Shown here: positions 37,437 to 45,270 of the stretch, piece after piece
How positions within the stretch are numbered: position 1 is the stretch's first letter
Layout: every line of letters begins with the position of its first letter
Assembly (NCBI RefSeq): GCF_007672725.1
Contig: NZ_VDTC01000006.1
Location: 62,001 to 126,000, forward strand
DNA: 64,000 bases
DNA from: Corynebacterium aurimucosum ATCC 700975
GTDB lineage: Bacteria; Actinomycetota; Actinomycetes; Mycobacteriales; Mycobacteriaceae
Direction: 5' to 3'
Translations under genes and position numbers: made by a program
The notes under the pieces: generated by a model
What the model was told of the DNA's origin: nothing
Database searches by the model: none
What the model saw: the letters and a program-made list of their open reading frames with translations, nothing else

Positions 37437-38264
37437 ATGGATTGGTACAACCTAGAACCGGACAAATACAACCTATTGACCCGGCACTACACGCCCGGCC
37501 GGGGTGGTGCCCGCATCGAATTCGTCACCCTGCACCACATGGCCATGGTCGGTGATGTTGATGCCTGCGTACGCGTGTGGAAAGACCGCCCAGCCTCGGC
37601 CCACTACGCAATCAGTCCCACCGGGCACATCGGCCAAGCAGTCAACGACAAAGACACCGCTTGGTCCAATGCAAACGCCTACTCAAACGCGCGCTCCATC
37701 AGTATCGAGCACTCCAATAGTGCCGGGGCTGCGCAAGACTGGCCCATCTCACCGGCCACCCTGGAAGCCGGCGCACATCTGGTGGCCGCCATCTGCTGTT
37801 ACTACGACCTTGGTCGCCCCGTTAGCGGTCGTAATGTGCGCTTCCATTCACACGAGTCTGGTGGGGCCACTGCCTGCCCGTACCACCTGCGGCCTGGACA
37901 TAAGTACCACGACGGCTATATGGCTCGTTCTCAGTGGTGGTATGACCAGATGACCAAGACCACCACCCCTGCAAAGAAAGAAGACGATCTACTCATGGCA
38001 TTGACTCACGAAGAACAAAAGGAACTGCTCGTCAAGACCCGGAAGATTCACAGCGCGCTCTTCTCCCCGGAGCTGTCGCGCGTCGAAGGCTCCACGTACA
38101 AGGCCCCGCTGACCGAGTACATCATGCAGACCGACCGCAAGATTGAGGAATTGCATGTGGCCTACGCGGGAAAGGCTACTTGCGTGCAGAAAGCCCTTGA
38201 CGCACTTGCTGCGGAAGCGGATGTACACAAGCCAGAAGATGAGGTGCATGACCATGCACAGTAA
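37437..38264 (+). CDS. Endolysin: N-acetylmuramoyl-L-alanine amidase
   Basis: 275 residues from ATG 37437 (SD GAAAGGAG). The Amidase_2/PGRP-type domain (about 25-190) has zinc ligands suggested by VTLHHMAMVG, HSHESG and the CPYHLRPG segment (ATACPYHL). It cleaves the bond between muramic acid and the stem peptide of peptidoglycan. The C terminus (about 200-275) is a helical, charged region (DRKIEELHVAYAGKATCVQK) without a recognised cell-wall-binding repeat. It precedes the holin, whose start overlaps its end. Confidence 0.9.
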   Translation: MDWYNLEPDKYNLLTRHYTPGRGGARIEFVTLHHMAMVGDVDACVRVWKDRPASAHYAISPTGHIGQAVNDKDTAWSNANAYSNARSISIEHSNSAGAAQDWPISPATLEAGAHLVAAICCYYDLGRPVSGRNVRFHSHESGGATACPYHLRPGHKYHDGYMARSQWWYDQMTKTTTPAKKEDDLLMALTHEEQKELLVKTRKIHSALFSPELSRVEGSTYKAPLTEYIMQTDRKIEELHVAYAGKATCVQKALDALAAEADVHKPEDEVHDHAQ

Positions 38265-38511
38265 GAAGTTTTGGCTCGATACTCTCGAGCGTGCAATCAA
38301 AACCCTAGCCCAAACGCTCCTGGCCTGGTTGGTGGTAGACCAGGCAATTTGGGAAATGGACTGGCAGCAGGGCCTGGGCCTTGCGGCTACCGCGACGGTG
38401 GCATCCATCCTCACGTCTGTCGCCTCGCTTAAGGTAGCGTCTCCTGAGACGGCCAGCTTGGTTTATGTTGGCCGTCACAGAGCAGGTGAATCACATGGCC
38501 CCGTGGAATGA
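38254..38511 (+). CDS. Holin (r1t-type)
   Basis: 85 residues from ATG 38254 (an ATG at 38248 is also possible; GAGGTG precedes). Two membrane helices: about 14-32 (AIKTLAQTLLAWLVVDQAIW) and 40-62 (GLGLAATATVASILTSVASL), then a Ser/Ala-containing tail, matching the phage r1t holin family. It permeabilises the membrane at the time of lysis. It overlaps the amidase by 11 bases. Confidence 0.85.
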   Translation: MHSKKFWLDTLERAIKTLAQTLLAWLVVDQAIWEMDWQQGLGLAATATVASILTSVASLKVASPETASLVYVGRHRAGESHGPVE

Positions 38512-38950
38512 TCCAAGCTGGAAAGCCCAAATACTAAGGCGCTTGCTCTCGGATGAGATGGGCCTCCTCATCCTGGGAGTACTCGGTACTGCGCGCGGGA
38601 TAAGCTACTTTCCGCCTTTAGTGAATCCTGACCGCTCTCCGGCCCATCTGCTGGAGATGGTAGCTCCGCCGCCGGTATGGGGAGTCGTATGGGTCCTAGC
38701 TGGGGCGGGGTGCCTGGCCGCCATTGCTTGGCGACGGAGCCAGCCCATCGCAGTCGGCACCATGGTCGGAATGCACTTCCTCTGGGCCTTCACGTTCGTC
38801 ACGAACGGCGGTCGAGGATGGGTTACATCAATCATCTACCTGTCAGTATTCGGACTCGCCTTCTGGGGCTTTGCTCGCGGCCGACGAGAGCCAGAGCTCG
38901 TCCCTCATGAGCTTCCGGAAAGGGTGCGGACAGATCCGAGAAAGGAGTAG
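38495..38950 (+). CDS. Multi-pass membrane protein of the lysis cassette
   Basis: 151 residues from ATG 38495 (an upstream ATG at 38465 adds 10). About three to four hydrophobic segments (MGLLILGVLGTARGISYF, VWGVVWVLAGAGCLAAIAW, VGTMVGMHFLWAFTF, SIIYLSVFGLAFWGF) end in a charged tail. It overlaps the holin by 17 bases. Possibly an accessory holin or antiholin; no family is recognised. Confidence 0.7.
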   Translation: MAPWNDPSWKAQILRRLLSDEMGLLILGVLGTARGISYFPPLVNPDRSPAHLLEMVAPPPVWGVVWVLAGAGCLAAIAWRRSQPIAVGTMVGMHFLWAFTFVTNGGRGWVTSIIYLSVFGLAFWGFARGRREPELVPHELPERVRTDPRKE

Positions 38951-38954
38951 CTAC

Positions 38955-39305
38955 ATGGTGGCAAACCTTCTCGGTGGAGCTATCGCGGCCCTGCTTACAG
39001 GACTCTTCGCATGGCTCGCAGCTAGGGCGACAGGCCGCTCGCAGGTCGACGCGAAGAAGGTGGAGCAGGCGGGGCCGCAGTGGGAAAGCTTCTCACAAAA
39101 AATTATGGAGCGCATGGACGCACAGCAAAAGGAAATCGACGGGCTCAAGGAGGAGGTAGGGACGCTACGAGAGAAGGTAGAAGCTATCTCCCAAAAGTAC
39201 TGGCGCGCCGTCCTGGCCCTCCGGCGAATCTTTGATCGCCACCCAAAGGCCGTTGATGATGCCCAACTACCAAGAGACATCCATGAGGACGTTTTCGAAG
39301 GCTAG
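38955..39305 (+). CDS. Membrane-anchored coiled-coil protein, last phage gene
   Basis: 116 residues from ATG 38955 (SD AAAGGAG). One N-terminal helix (NLLGGAIAALLTGLFAWLAA) followed by a charged coiled coil (IMERMDAQQKEIDGLKEEVG..., LREKVEAISQK) and a helical C terminus. The anchored coiled-coil design recalls Rz-type spanins, which bridge two membranes. Corynebacteria have a mycolate outer membrane, so a spanin-like role is conceivable; no lysin B esterase is seen. This is conjecture. Confidence 0.68.
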   Translation: MVANLLGGAIAALLTGLFAWLAARATGRSQVDAKKVEQAGPQWESFSQKIMERMDAQQKEIDGLKEEVGTLREKVEAISQKYWRAVLALRRIFDRHPKAVDDAQLPRDIHEDVFEG

Positions 39306-39325
39306 ACTCCGATTTCGTTCTTGAA

Positions 39326-39357
39326 GTGTGAACCACGTGTGAACAAGCCTTGTGAAC
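39326..39357 (+). promoter_or_regulatory. Putative right arm-type integrase sites
   Basis: GTGTGAAC at 39326-39333 and 39337-39344, and TTGTGAAC at 39350-39357, all in the same orientation as the two copies by attL. See 1471-1500. Confidence 0.55.
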
Positions 39358-39385
39358 GTACTGGTCAGCCCCCATTGTGTTCTTT

Positions 39386-39430
39386 CTACGGATCAGAAGG
39401 TTGGGGGTTCGAATCCCTCCGGGCGCACCA
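39386..39430 (+). repeat. attR core (45-bp direct repeat, right copy)
   Basis: Identical to 1309-1353; only the 3' part of tRNA-Arg is present, without a 5' half, so this copy is not a functional tRNA. Confidence 0.92.
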
Positions 39431-39436
39431 AAACTC

Positions 39437-39458
39437 AGCCGCCTTCGGGCGGCTTTTC
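39437..39458 (+). terminator. Host terminator displaced from tRNA-Arg by the prophage
   Basis: AGCCGCC (39437-39443), a TTCG tetraloop and GGCGGCT (39448-39454) are followed by TTTCTC. It directly follows attR, so before integration it would have terminated tRNA-Arg. Confidence 0.8.
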
Positions 39459-39505
39459 TCATTTTCTACTCCGTGGGTTGGGCAAATCCGGTAATGTTCT
39501 GAAAT

Positions 39506-39970
39506 ATGATCAAAGCGATTCTCGGCGCCATTCTGCTATTCATCTCCTCGCTGTTTTCTAACGCAGGCTCCTCGGAGCTGGCGGGGAGCTCGGAGGCGTG
39601 GGGGCTAAACGTCGCCCAGCACGGCATCATTACGAACACCCCTGCAGATTTGGTCGAGGCAAACGATGAGCAGATGGAACATATCACTGCTTTTAGATGG
39701 GAATCTGCAGCGAGCCCAGAGGATTTCTCCTTGAATTTCCAGAACCAGACGGTGTGGTTGCCCTGTAACGGCGGCGACTTTACCTTGGTTGATGGCGGCG
39801 TGGAGCTCAGCATGCTGACGGATAAGGCCTGCCCTAGAGGAAAAGTTGACCTTCCCTTCATTATGTTCCTGTCCGATCCGGCGAAGGTAATGGTGGCCTC
39901 AGATGCATCCGCAACCCCTGAGCGCATTTACCTCGTGCGCGATGAGAAAGCCATCGCCCTTAGCCACTGA
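39506..39970 (+). CDS. Secreted hypothetical protein (tandem paralog A)
   Basis: 154 residues with an N-terminal hydrophobic signal-like helix (MIKAILGAILLFISSLFSNA). The mature part is beta-rich with two Cys (WLPCNGGDFTL, DKACPRGKV), possibly a disulfide, and ends with ASATPERIYLVRDEKAIALS. It is about half identical in pattern to 40066-40554. The Cys-containing, Trp-containing layout is META/HslJ-like, but I do not assign it. It sits right next to attR in host DNA. Confidence 0.7.
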   Translation: MIKAILGAILLFISSLFSNAGSSELAGSSEAWGLNVAQHGIITNTPADLVEANDEQMEHITAFRWESAASPEDFSLNFQNQTVWLPCNGGDFTLVDGGVELSMLTDKACPRGKVDLPFIMFLSDPAKVMVASDASATPERIYLVRDEKAIALSH

Positions 39971-40030
39971 GACGCATATCGCGCAGAGCTGAGTGAAACG
40001 CAGAGCTGACAACAGGCAGAAATGAGAAGG

Positions 40031-40051
40031 CCGACCAGAGCCACTGGTCGG
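40031..40051 (+). terminator. Terminator-like hairpin after paralog A
   Basis: CCGACCAG (40031-40038) pairs with CTGGTCGG (40044-40051). Its sequence recurs after paralog B, so the hairpin was duplicated with the gene. Confidence 0.6.
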
Positions 40052-40065
40052 TTGGGAAGGATACA

Positions 40066-40554
40066 ATGATGCCCATGATTCAAGCGATTCTCTCCGCTAT
40101 CCTGCTTTTCATTTCCTCCCTCTTCTCTTTTGCAGGCTCCTCGGAGCTGCCGGGAAGCTCAGGCATAGCGGAAGCTGGAGCCTCACAGCGCAACATTATT
40201 ACCAGCACGCCCGCAGGCCTGGTCACCGCCAATGCACAGCAGATGGAGTTTGTGGTGAATTCCGAGTGGAAGTCCGCACAGCAGCCGGATTCCTTTCAAG
40301 TGAACTTTAGGGAGCAGTACTTGGAGTTCTCCTGCGATAACGCCGGTTTCCACTTTGAGAGCAACGAGGCTAGTGAGATTGATATCACGTGGGATTTGAT
40401 GTCAGACAACATCTGCTTTGGCCCGCAATCGGACGGGGCCCTCATAGACTTTCTTCAAAGACCAGTAACGGTGAAGGTGGCCCCCGATGCCTCCGCAACC
40501 CCTGAGCGCATTTACCTCGTGCAAGATGAGAAAGCCATCGCTCTTAGCCGCTGA
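40066..40554 (+). CDS. Secreted hypothetical protein (tandem paralog B)
   Basis: 162 residues, the same architecture as 39506-39970: a signal-like helix (IQAILSAILLFISSLFSFAG), SSELPGSSG, Cys in LEFSCDNAGF and DNICFGP, and a nearly identical C terminus (DASATPERIYLVQDEKAIAL). The two genes arose by tandem duplication. Function unknown; surface or secreted location is inferred. Confidence 0.7.
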   Translation: MMPMIQAILSAILLFISSLFSFAGSSELPGSSGIAEAGASQRNIITSTPAGLVTANAQQMEFVVNSEWKSAQQPDSFQVNFREQYLEFSCDNAGFHFESNEASEIDITWDLMSDNICFGPQSDGALIDFLQRPVTVKVAPDASATPERIYLVQDEKAIALSR

Positions 40555-40611
40555 GACGCATATCACGCAGCGCTGAGTGAAATGCAGAGCTGAAAACGGA
40601 CACAAATAAGA

Positions 40612-40642
40612 AGACCGGCCAGAGCCACTGGTCGGTCTTTAA
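40612..40642 (+). terminator. Terminator after paralog B
   Basis: AGACCGGCCAG (40612-40622) pairs with CTGGTCGGTCT (40628-40638), followed by TT. A copy of the hairpin after paralog A. Confidence 0.65.
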
Positions 40643-40670
40643 ACGTTTTCAACTGCAAGGAGATGAATAG

Positions 40671-41576
40671 GTGTCAGCGCGTGCCCGAATAGTGGGCCTC
40701 GATATTGCACGTTCCTTGGCCATCATCGGGATGATTATTCTGCACATGGCCAACCTGGTGTGGAGCACCAAAGTGGTGCTCTCCGGGTTGCCGGCGGCGG
40801 GGTTCGCCATCATTGCAGGTACCACGATGATGATTCTTGCCCGCGACTACTCGCTGCGGGTCTTCCTCAAGCTGGTCGCGCGCGGCCTGATAGTCATGCT
40901 CATCGGCGTGGCCTTGCTGCCCGTGGGCGGTGAGATTCAGGTGGTGCTCGTGGTCATGGGCGCGGCCATGGCTCTCACCGCTTGGGTGCCGCCGCTGGCC
41001 ACCGCCTGGAAGGTCCTGCTCTTCGCGCTGGCCACCGCGGGCGCCACGGTGCTCTACGCGCCCTACACTCTCCCGCAGGTTTACCCCCTCGTGGCATTCC
41101 TGGCGTACATGGTGGCGGGCATGCTGCTTTACGACGTCTACCTCACCCGCCCCACCCGCACCCAGACCGTCATGACCGCGGTGGCTGCCGTCATTACCGG
41201 TATCGGCCTGTGGCAGCGCTTTAACCCGGATATCGCCGGCTGGCTGCGCTTTACCGGGCATACGGGCGTGCTTGGTGAAATCCTTCTCTCCGTGGCGGTC
41301 ACCGCGGTGGTGCTGCACCTGTGCCTGATCATTGGCCGTCACCTGCCGCGCTTGACCTTCCCCTTCGCGGCATTGGGCTCGATGTCGTTGACCATCTATA
41401 TCCTGCACATTCTCACCGCTCGCTACTGGCAGGCACACGTCTCGCTGCACAACACCATGGCGGCAGTGGGCTTTGTGCTCGCGTTCCTGCTGCTGAGCGT
41501 GCTGTGGAAGAAACTCTGTGGAAAGGGCCCGGCCGAGAGGGCCGTGGCTTGGGCAATCAAGGAGGTGGCCGCGTAA
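40671..41576 (+). CDS. Multi-pass membrane acyltransferase-like protein (DUF418/DUF1624-like)
   Basis: 301 residues from GTG 40671 (SD AAGGAGATG). The start RIVGLDIARSLAIIGMIILH (R...D..R..A...M...H) is typical of DUF418/heparan-alpha-glucosaminide-acetyltransferase-like membrane proteins; about 8-9 membrane helices follow. Such proteins may transfer acyl groups to cell-envelope glycans. It overlaps the protease gene by one base (TAATG), so the two may act in the same envelope process. Confidence 0.72.
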   Translation: MSARARIVGLDIARSLAIIGMIILHMANLVWSTKVVLSGLPAAGFAIIAGTTMMILARDYSLRVFLKLVARGLIVMLIGVALLPVGGEIQVVLVVMGAAMALTAWVPPLATAWKVLLFALATAGATVLYAPYTLPQVYPLVAFLAYMVAGMLLYDVYLTRPTRTQTVMTAVAAVITGIGLWQRFNPDIAGWLRFTGHTGVLGEILLSVAVTAVVLHLCLIIGRHLPRLTFPFAALGSMSLTIYILHILTARYWQAHVSLHNTMAAVGFVLAFLLLSVLWKKLCGKGPAERAVAWAIKEVAA

Positions 41577-42694
41577 TGGTGGCACGAAAGATAACTGCTG
41601 TTGTGGCCAGCTCTCTGGTCGTGGGGCTGGGCGCTGCGCCGGCCATGGCCTTGGAATTCGCCCAGCCCGCACCTCACTCGGAGGAAAGCGCCGCCGTGGC
41701 TGCGCTGCGCATGGGCAAGGTCGGCAACTTTGGCGATTGCACGGGCACGCTGGTGGCCGAGCAGTGGGTGCTCACCGCCCGCCACTGCCTCGAATCCGTC
41801 AATAACGAGGGCTCGCAAGCGCGCTTTGGCCAGGGCAAGGACACTCGCGTCTATGACGTGGACTCCTGGGCTGTTTCGCCGACTATCGACGCCGGCCTCA
41901 TGCACCTGACCGAGCCCGTCGAGGGCATTAAGCCAGCTAAGCTCGCGGATGCGGTCCCCACCGCCGGCGAGAAAGGTTACTTTTACGGCTGGAGTAGTAG
42001 CTCCCGCATGGCCCGCAAAGGCCAGCTGCCGATGGCCGAGATGGAAGTCGGAGAATTGCTCTCCGGCGGCACCCCGCCGGCAAGCCCAGACGAATCCGGC
42101 CAGAAGATGACGCCGGTGGCTCCGGGGGATACCGAGGCTATGGCTCCTGGTGACATGGCAGTGCCTGCTCCCGGTGGAATGGTCGCTCCCGCCCCTGGTT
42201 CGTCCAACGCGCCCCAGGTGATGGAGGGCGGCGACATGCCAGAGATCGCTGTTGGACCCGACGGCGCGGAAAGCATTCCGGCCGGTGAGCTTGGGGGAGT
42301 GGGCCCGATGATTGCGGCTGCCATCATGGACGTGAAGTCCCTCAATGGTGAGGGCATGCAGGGCGGCGACTCGGGCGGACCATTCTTTGTTAACGGTCGC
42401 CTCGTCGGTGTGGCCACGGCTGGTACGTCGAACGCGGATCCGGATCTGCCTTCGCCGAGCGCTGCCATCACGTCGGTGGTCGAGGTCCGCGATTGGATCG
42501 AGGACGTCACCAGCGGCCGCGATACCGACGGCGTCCTCACCGCCCACAATTCCCCGAAACCGCCGGCAACGATGCAGGTCAGCGCGCCCGTCGCGTGGCC
42601 AGCAGGCATTGCTGCGGTAGTGGGCCTCATCGCGATAGCCATTTTCTCGCGGGTGATTAGTCGCAAGTCTGGTGCTGGGAAGCGGACCAACTAG
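41576..42694 (+). CDS. Trypsin-like serine protease, secreted and membrane-anchored
   Basis: 372 residues. An N-terminal signal peptide (KITAVVASSLVVGLGAAPAM), then a trypsin-type fold: catalytic His in VLTARHC, Asp in TIDAGLMHL, Ser in QGGDSGGPFF. Between the strands lies a Met/Pro/Gly-rich insertion (APGDMAVPAPGGMVAPAPGS, about residues 195-215). A C-terminal helix (VAWPAGIAAVVGLIAIAIF) and a basic tail anchor it in the membrane. This is the common architecture of actinobacterial anchored proteases. Coupled to the upstream acyltransferase-like gene. Confidence 0.85.
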   Translation: MVARKITAVVASSLVVGLGAAPAMALEFAQPAPHSEESAAVAALRMGKVGNFGDCTGTLVAEQWVLTARHCLESVNNEGSQARFGQGKDTRVYDVDSWAVSPTIDAGLMHLTEPVEGIKPAKLADAVPTAGEKGYFYGWSSSSRMARKGQLPMAEMEVGELLSGGTPPASPDESGQKMTPVAPGDTEAMAPGDMAVPAPGGMVAPAPGSSNAPQVMEGGDMPEIAVGPDGAESIPAGELGGVGPMIAAAIMDVKSLNGEGMQGGDSGGPFFVNGRLVGVATAGTSNADPDLPSPSAAITSVVEVRDWIEDVTSGRDTDGVLTAHNSPKPPATMQVSAPVAWPAGIAAVVGLIAIAIFSRVISRKSGAGKRTN

Positions 42695-42705
42695 GCTGTT
42701 TCTCC

Positions 42706-42894
42706 ATGAAGGAGAAACTCGTTCCGTGTCTGATTGCCGGTGCCATCCTCGGCGTGGTCTTGTGGTTGGCCTCCGGCATGCTGTGGTTGTTGCCGGTAGG
42801 CCTCGTGGTGGGCCTCGCGGGATACCCGCTGCTCGGCATCACGCGCGATGAGTCTCAAGCCCGCAAGCGCCGCGACGACACCTTCCGCGACTAA
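42706..42894 (+). CDS. Small membrane protein
   Basis: 62 residues: a Lys-rich start, two hydrophobic stretches (LVPCLIAGAILGVVLWLASG, LWLLPVGLVVGLAGYPLL) and a charged tail (RDESQARKRRDDTFRD). It starts 11 bases after the protease stop, so probably the same operon. Function unknown. Confidence 0.65.
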   Translation: MKEKLVPCLIAGAILGVVLWLASGMLWLLPVGLVVGLAGYPLLGITRDESQARKRRDDTFRD

Positions 42895-42972
42895 GCGCCC
42901 CACGTAGCCCCACGCCGCTTCACAGCCCGTCACCAAATGGCGCCCCACAAAAGGCTTCACTCAGAAGTCCCT

Positions 42973-43053
42973 AGTCAAAAGGTTCCTCTGGGGCAAGTAA
43001 ACCATCTTTAACCAGGTAGAAGGTTCGTTTGGGGGCAAAGAAACCTTTTGACT
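42973..43053. repeat. Intergenic 12-bp inverted repeat with internal direct repeats
   Basis: AGTCAAAAGGTT (42973-42984) is the exact complement of 43042-43053. Between them, two imperfect direct copies of AGGTTC.T.TGGGGGCAA.. occur (42980-43004 and 43021-43045). It sits between convergent genes, so a bidirectional terminator is possible, but the loop is long and T runs are short. Confidence 0.55.
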
Positions 43054-43127
43054 GGAACCAGGTGAGGGGAACCCGTTGAGAACCGCCTGCTAGAGCAGAA
43101 GGTCAGGGCTGGAAGCTCGCCAACGGG

Positions 43128-44156
43128 TTAGAAAATCTCGATGCGTCCGCCCAAAGACTCCGTCTGGCGCAGCTGCGCCACCCAGTTCGGCGCACCCGGG
43201 TGCAGCCGCAAGACTGGGCGGGAAGAGATCTTCACCGGGGAGACCGATTCCTTTCGAGCACCGGATCGGGCTTCGATGCGGGTACGGGCGCGGAAGCCAG
43301 CGTCGGCAAGCGCGGCGATGGAAGGCTTATCCGAGGCCAGCGATTCGCGCGCATCCTGCAGCAACTCAAGGGCTTCGTCGAGGGCCTGGACCAGCGCAGT
43401 CGAGTTGGTCTCGCACATCTGGCGCACCAGGTCCGGGCGAGTACCCGCCACGCGGGTGCCGTCCTTGAAGGAGCCAGCCGCCAGGGACTGCGCCAGGATG
43501 CCGCCATTATCGCCGACGACCGCGAGGGTCTCCGCCAGAACGTGCGGCAGGTGCGAGATGCGGGCGACCGCGGCATCGTGGTTCGCCACGCGCACCGGAA
43601 CTGCCTCCGCGTGAACCATCTGGGTCATGCGGACCACATCCGCAAAAATGTTCTCCCACTCGGCGGGGATGCGCTCGCCGCGTGCCTCGCACTCGGCGGC
43701 ATAGTCATAGGTGATAACCCAGGCAGCGCGGTTGAACAATCCGGTGTGGGAGTTCTCCCAGCCGGACTTGGAGGTGCCGGCCATGGGGTGGCCGCCCACA
43801 TAGCGCGACTCCATGTTGCGCTCCACAATGAGCTGGCGCACCTCGGTCTTGACCGAGACCACGTCCGTCAAACCACAGCTCGGGGCGTGTTCCTGAATGG
43901 AGTCGAGGACCGAGGCAACCGCATCCATGGGCACCGCGACGACGATAAGCGCGTTGTCTTCCTCGGCCCGGTGCAGGATGGCCGGCAGATCATCGGTGAC
44001 GTCGTAGCCCTGCTTAATGGCCGTTCGGGCACCAGAGGTGGAGTGGTTGTAGCCGTACACGGAATGGCGTGCAGCAGCTAGGTCACGCAGGAGGGAACCT
44101 CCAATGAGACCGAGGCCGATAATGCAGACGGGGCGTTGAACATCTTGAGAACTCAC
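43128..44156 (-). CDS. tyrA: Prephenate/arogenate dehydrogenase
   Basis: 342 residues from a GTG at 44154-44156. The N-terminal Rossmann fold has GLGLIGGSLLRDL (GxGxxG), followed by DVVSVKTEVRQL and GGHPMAGTSKSGWENSH, diagnostic of TyrA. It makes the NAD(P)-dependent oxidation step to tyrosine; actinobacterial enzymes often use arogenate. The C-terminal part is helical with no recognised ACT domain. It is divergent from the tadA pair. Confidence 0.92.
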   Translation of the reverse strand: MSSQDVQRPVCIIGLGLIGGSLLRDLAAARHSVYGYNHSTSGARTAIKQGYDVTDDLPAILHRAEEDNALIVVAVPMDAVASVLDSIQEHAPSCGLTDVVSVKTEVRQLIVERNMESRYVGGHPMAGTSKSGWENSHTGLFNRAAWVITYDYAAECEARGERIPAEWENIFADVVRMTQMVHAEAVPVRVANHDAAVARISHLPHVLAETLAVVGDNGGILAQSLAAGSFKDGTRVAGTRPDLVRQMCETNSTALVQALDEALELLQDARESLASDKPSIAALADAGFRARTRIEARSGARKESVSPVKISSRPVLRLHPGAPNWVAQLRQTESLGGRIEIF

Positions 44157-44195
44157 GGTGACAATTGTGGCACAACCCGACTAATCTGACGAGGT

Positions 44196-44699
44196 ATGAG
44201 CCACGACGACTTGTCCTTTGCCATCACCGTCGCCAGTGCCGAAGGTGGCTGGGTGATTCGCCCTTTCAAGGATGACTTCACCGACGCCAACACCTCCATC
44301 AAAGCGGTGCGCAACCTGCGCTCGGAGGGCGCGGCATTCGCGTTGCTGTGCGTGGAGGATGACTATTTCGTCGTCGTGCGCCCGGTTCCGGGGGATGTGC
44401 GCATGCTGCTTTCCGACGCCACCTACGCCTCCGAAGACGACTTCGCCGCGGATTTCCTGGACTTGCGCGATATCGATATCCCGGATTTGGACGAGGACGA
44501 GTGGGAGGACGCCGACCCCTACGGTGACGGCGATTTCGATATCTTCGCTGACCTCGGCCTCGATGAGAACCAGTTGGGCTACATCATCGATAACGATGAG
44601 GACTGGCCTTCTGACATGCTCCTGCGCATCGCCGGCGAGCTGGGCTTTGGCGATGAGCTAGAGGATTTCATCGACGGCCTTGACTCGGATGATTCTTAA
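44196..44699 (+). CDS. tRNA adenosine deaminase-associated acidic protein
   Basis: 167 residues, very acidic toward the C terminus (IDIPDLDEDEWEDADPYGDG...), with a conserved N-terminal fold (FAITVASAEGGWVIRPFKDD). This family is found almost only next to tadA in actinobacteria. Its last 11 bases overlap the tadA start, indicating translational coupling. The biochemical role is unknown. Confidence 0.85.
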   Translation: MSHDDLSFAITVASAEGGWVIRPFKDDFTDANTSIKAVRNLRSEGAAFALLCVEDDYFVVVRPVPGDVRMLLSDATYASEDDFAADFLDLRDIDIPDLDEDEWEDADPYGDGDFDIFADLGLDENQLGYIIDNDEDWPSDMLLRIAGELGFGDELEDFIDGLDSDDS

Positions 44700-45177
44700 A
44701 CCAGCGGAGGGGCTGGTGCGTGCGGAGGCCCGCATGCGCCGCGCCCTGGAGGTCGCGCGCACGACGCCGGCGGGGGATATCCCTGTGGGTGCCGTGCTTT
44801 ACGACGCCTCCGGAAAAGAACTCGCCACCGGCGTTAACCGCCGCGAGCAGCTAAATGACCCCACCGCACACGCAGAGGTGGAAGCCATCCGCCAAGCGGT
44901 GCGTGTGCATGGCGATGGTTGGCGTCTGGAGGGCTGCGAGCTGGTTGTCACCCTGGAGCCCTGCGCGATGTGCGCGGGCGCAATTCAGGCTTCCCGGGTG
45001 GCCTCGGTGGTCTTTGGTGCCTTTGAGCCGAAGACGGGGGCGTGCGGTTCGCTGGTGGAAGTATTGCGCGCCCCCGGTGCCCTCCACGTGCCCGAGGTAC
45101 GCGGCGGTGTGCTGGAGGAGGAGTGCGCGGAGCTGCTCACGAGCTTTTTCGGGGGGCTGCGCGGCAGCGGCGAGTAG
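44689..45177 (+). CDS. tadA: tRNA(Arg) adenosine-34 deaminase
   Basis: 162 residues from ATG 44689. The zinc-deaminase motifs are HAEVEAIR (His-Ala-Glu) and PCAMCAGA (PCxxC). It converts A34 to inosine in tRNA-Arg(ACG), the same tRNA species encoded at 1278. Start chosen at ATG; a TTG at 44680 is possible. It overlaps the partner gene. Confidence 0.95.
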   Translation: MILKPAEGLVRAEARMRRALEVARTTPAGDIPVGAVLYDASGKELATGVNRREQLNDPTAHAEVEAIRQAVRVHGDGWRLEGCELVVTLEPCAMCAGAIQASRVASVVFGAFEPKTGACGSLVEVLRAPGALHVPEVRGGVLEEECAELLTSFFGGLRGSGE

Positions 45178-45270
45178 CTCTTAAATTGGTTAGTGACCCC
45201 GGAGCCGCCTTGCAATTTGGGTGTAGGCTGGGTGGTCCACGTGAGAGAAGTAGAGAGTAAGGAGAAAACC

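Larger units (their letters stand above)
1309..39430. mobile_element. Integrated siphovirus-like prophage, about 38.1 kb
   Basis: The element lies between two 45-bp att repeats. It contains, in phage order, integrase, repressor, Cro-like protein, early and replication genes, terminases, portal, head protein, scaffold, capsid, connectors, tail tube, frameshifted tail chaperones, tape measure, distal tail and fibre genes, amidase and holin. All structural genes are open and of normal length, so the prophage appears complete apart from a truncated accessory gene near 6.2 kb. The very long tape measure and tail-tube gene indicate a long flexible tail. No lysin B esterase is seen. Confidence 0.93.

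Noticed and set aside
39386..39430. Second tRNA-Arg gene at attR
   Set aside because: Only the 3' part is present; no 5' half or D arm upstream, so it cannot fold as a tRNA.
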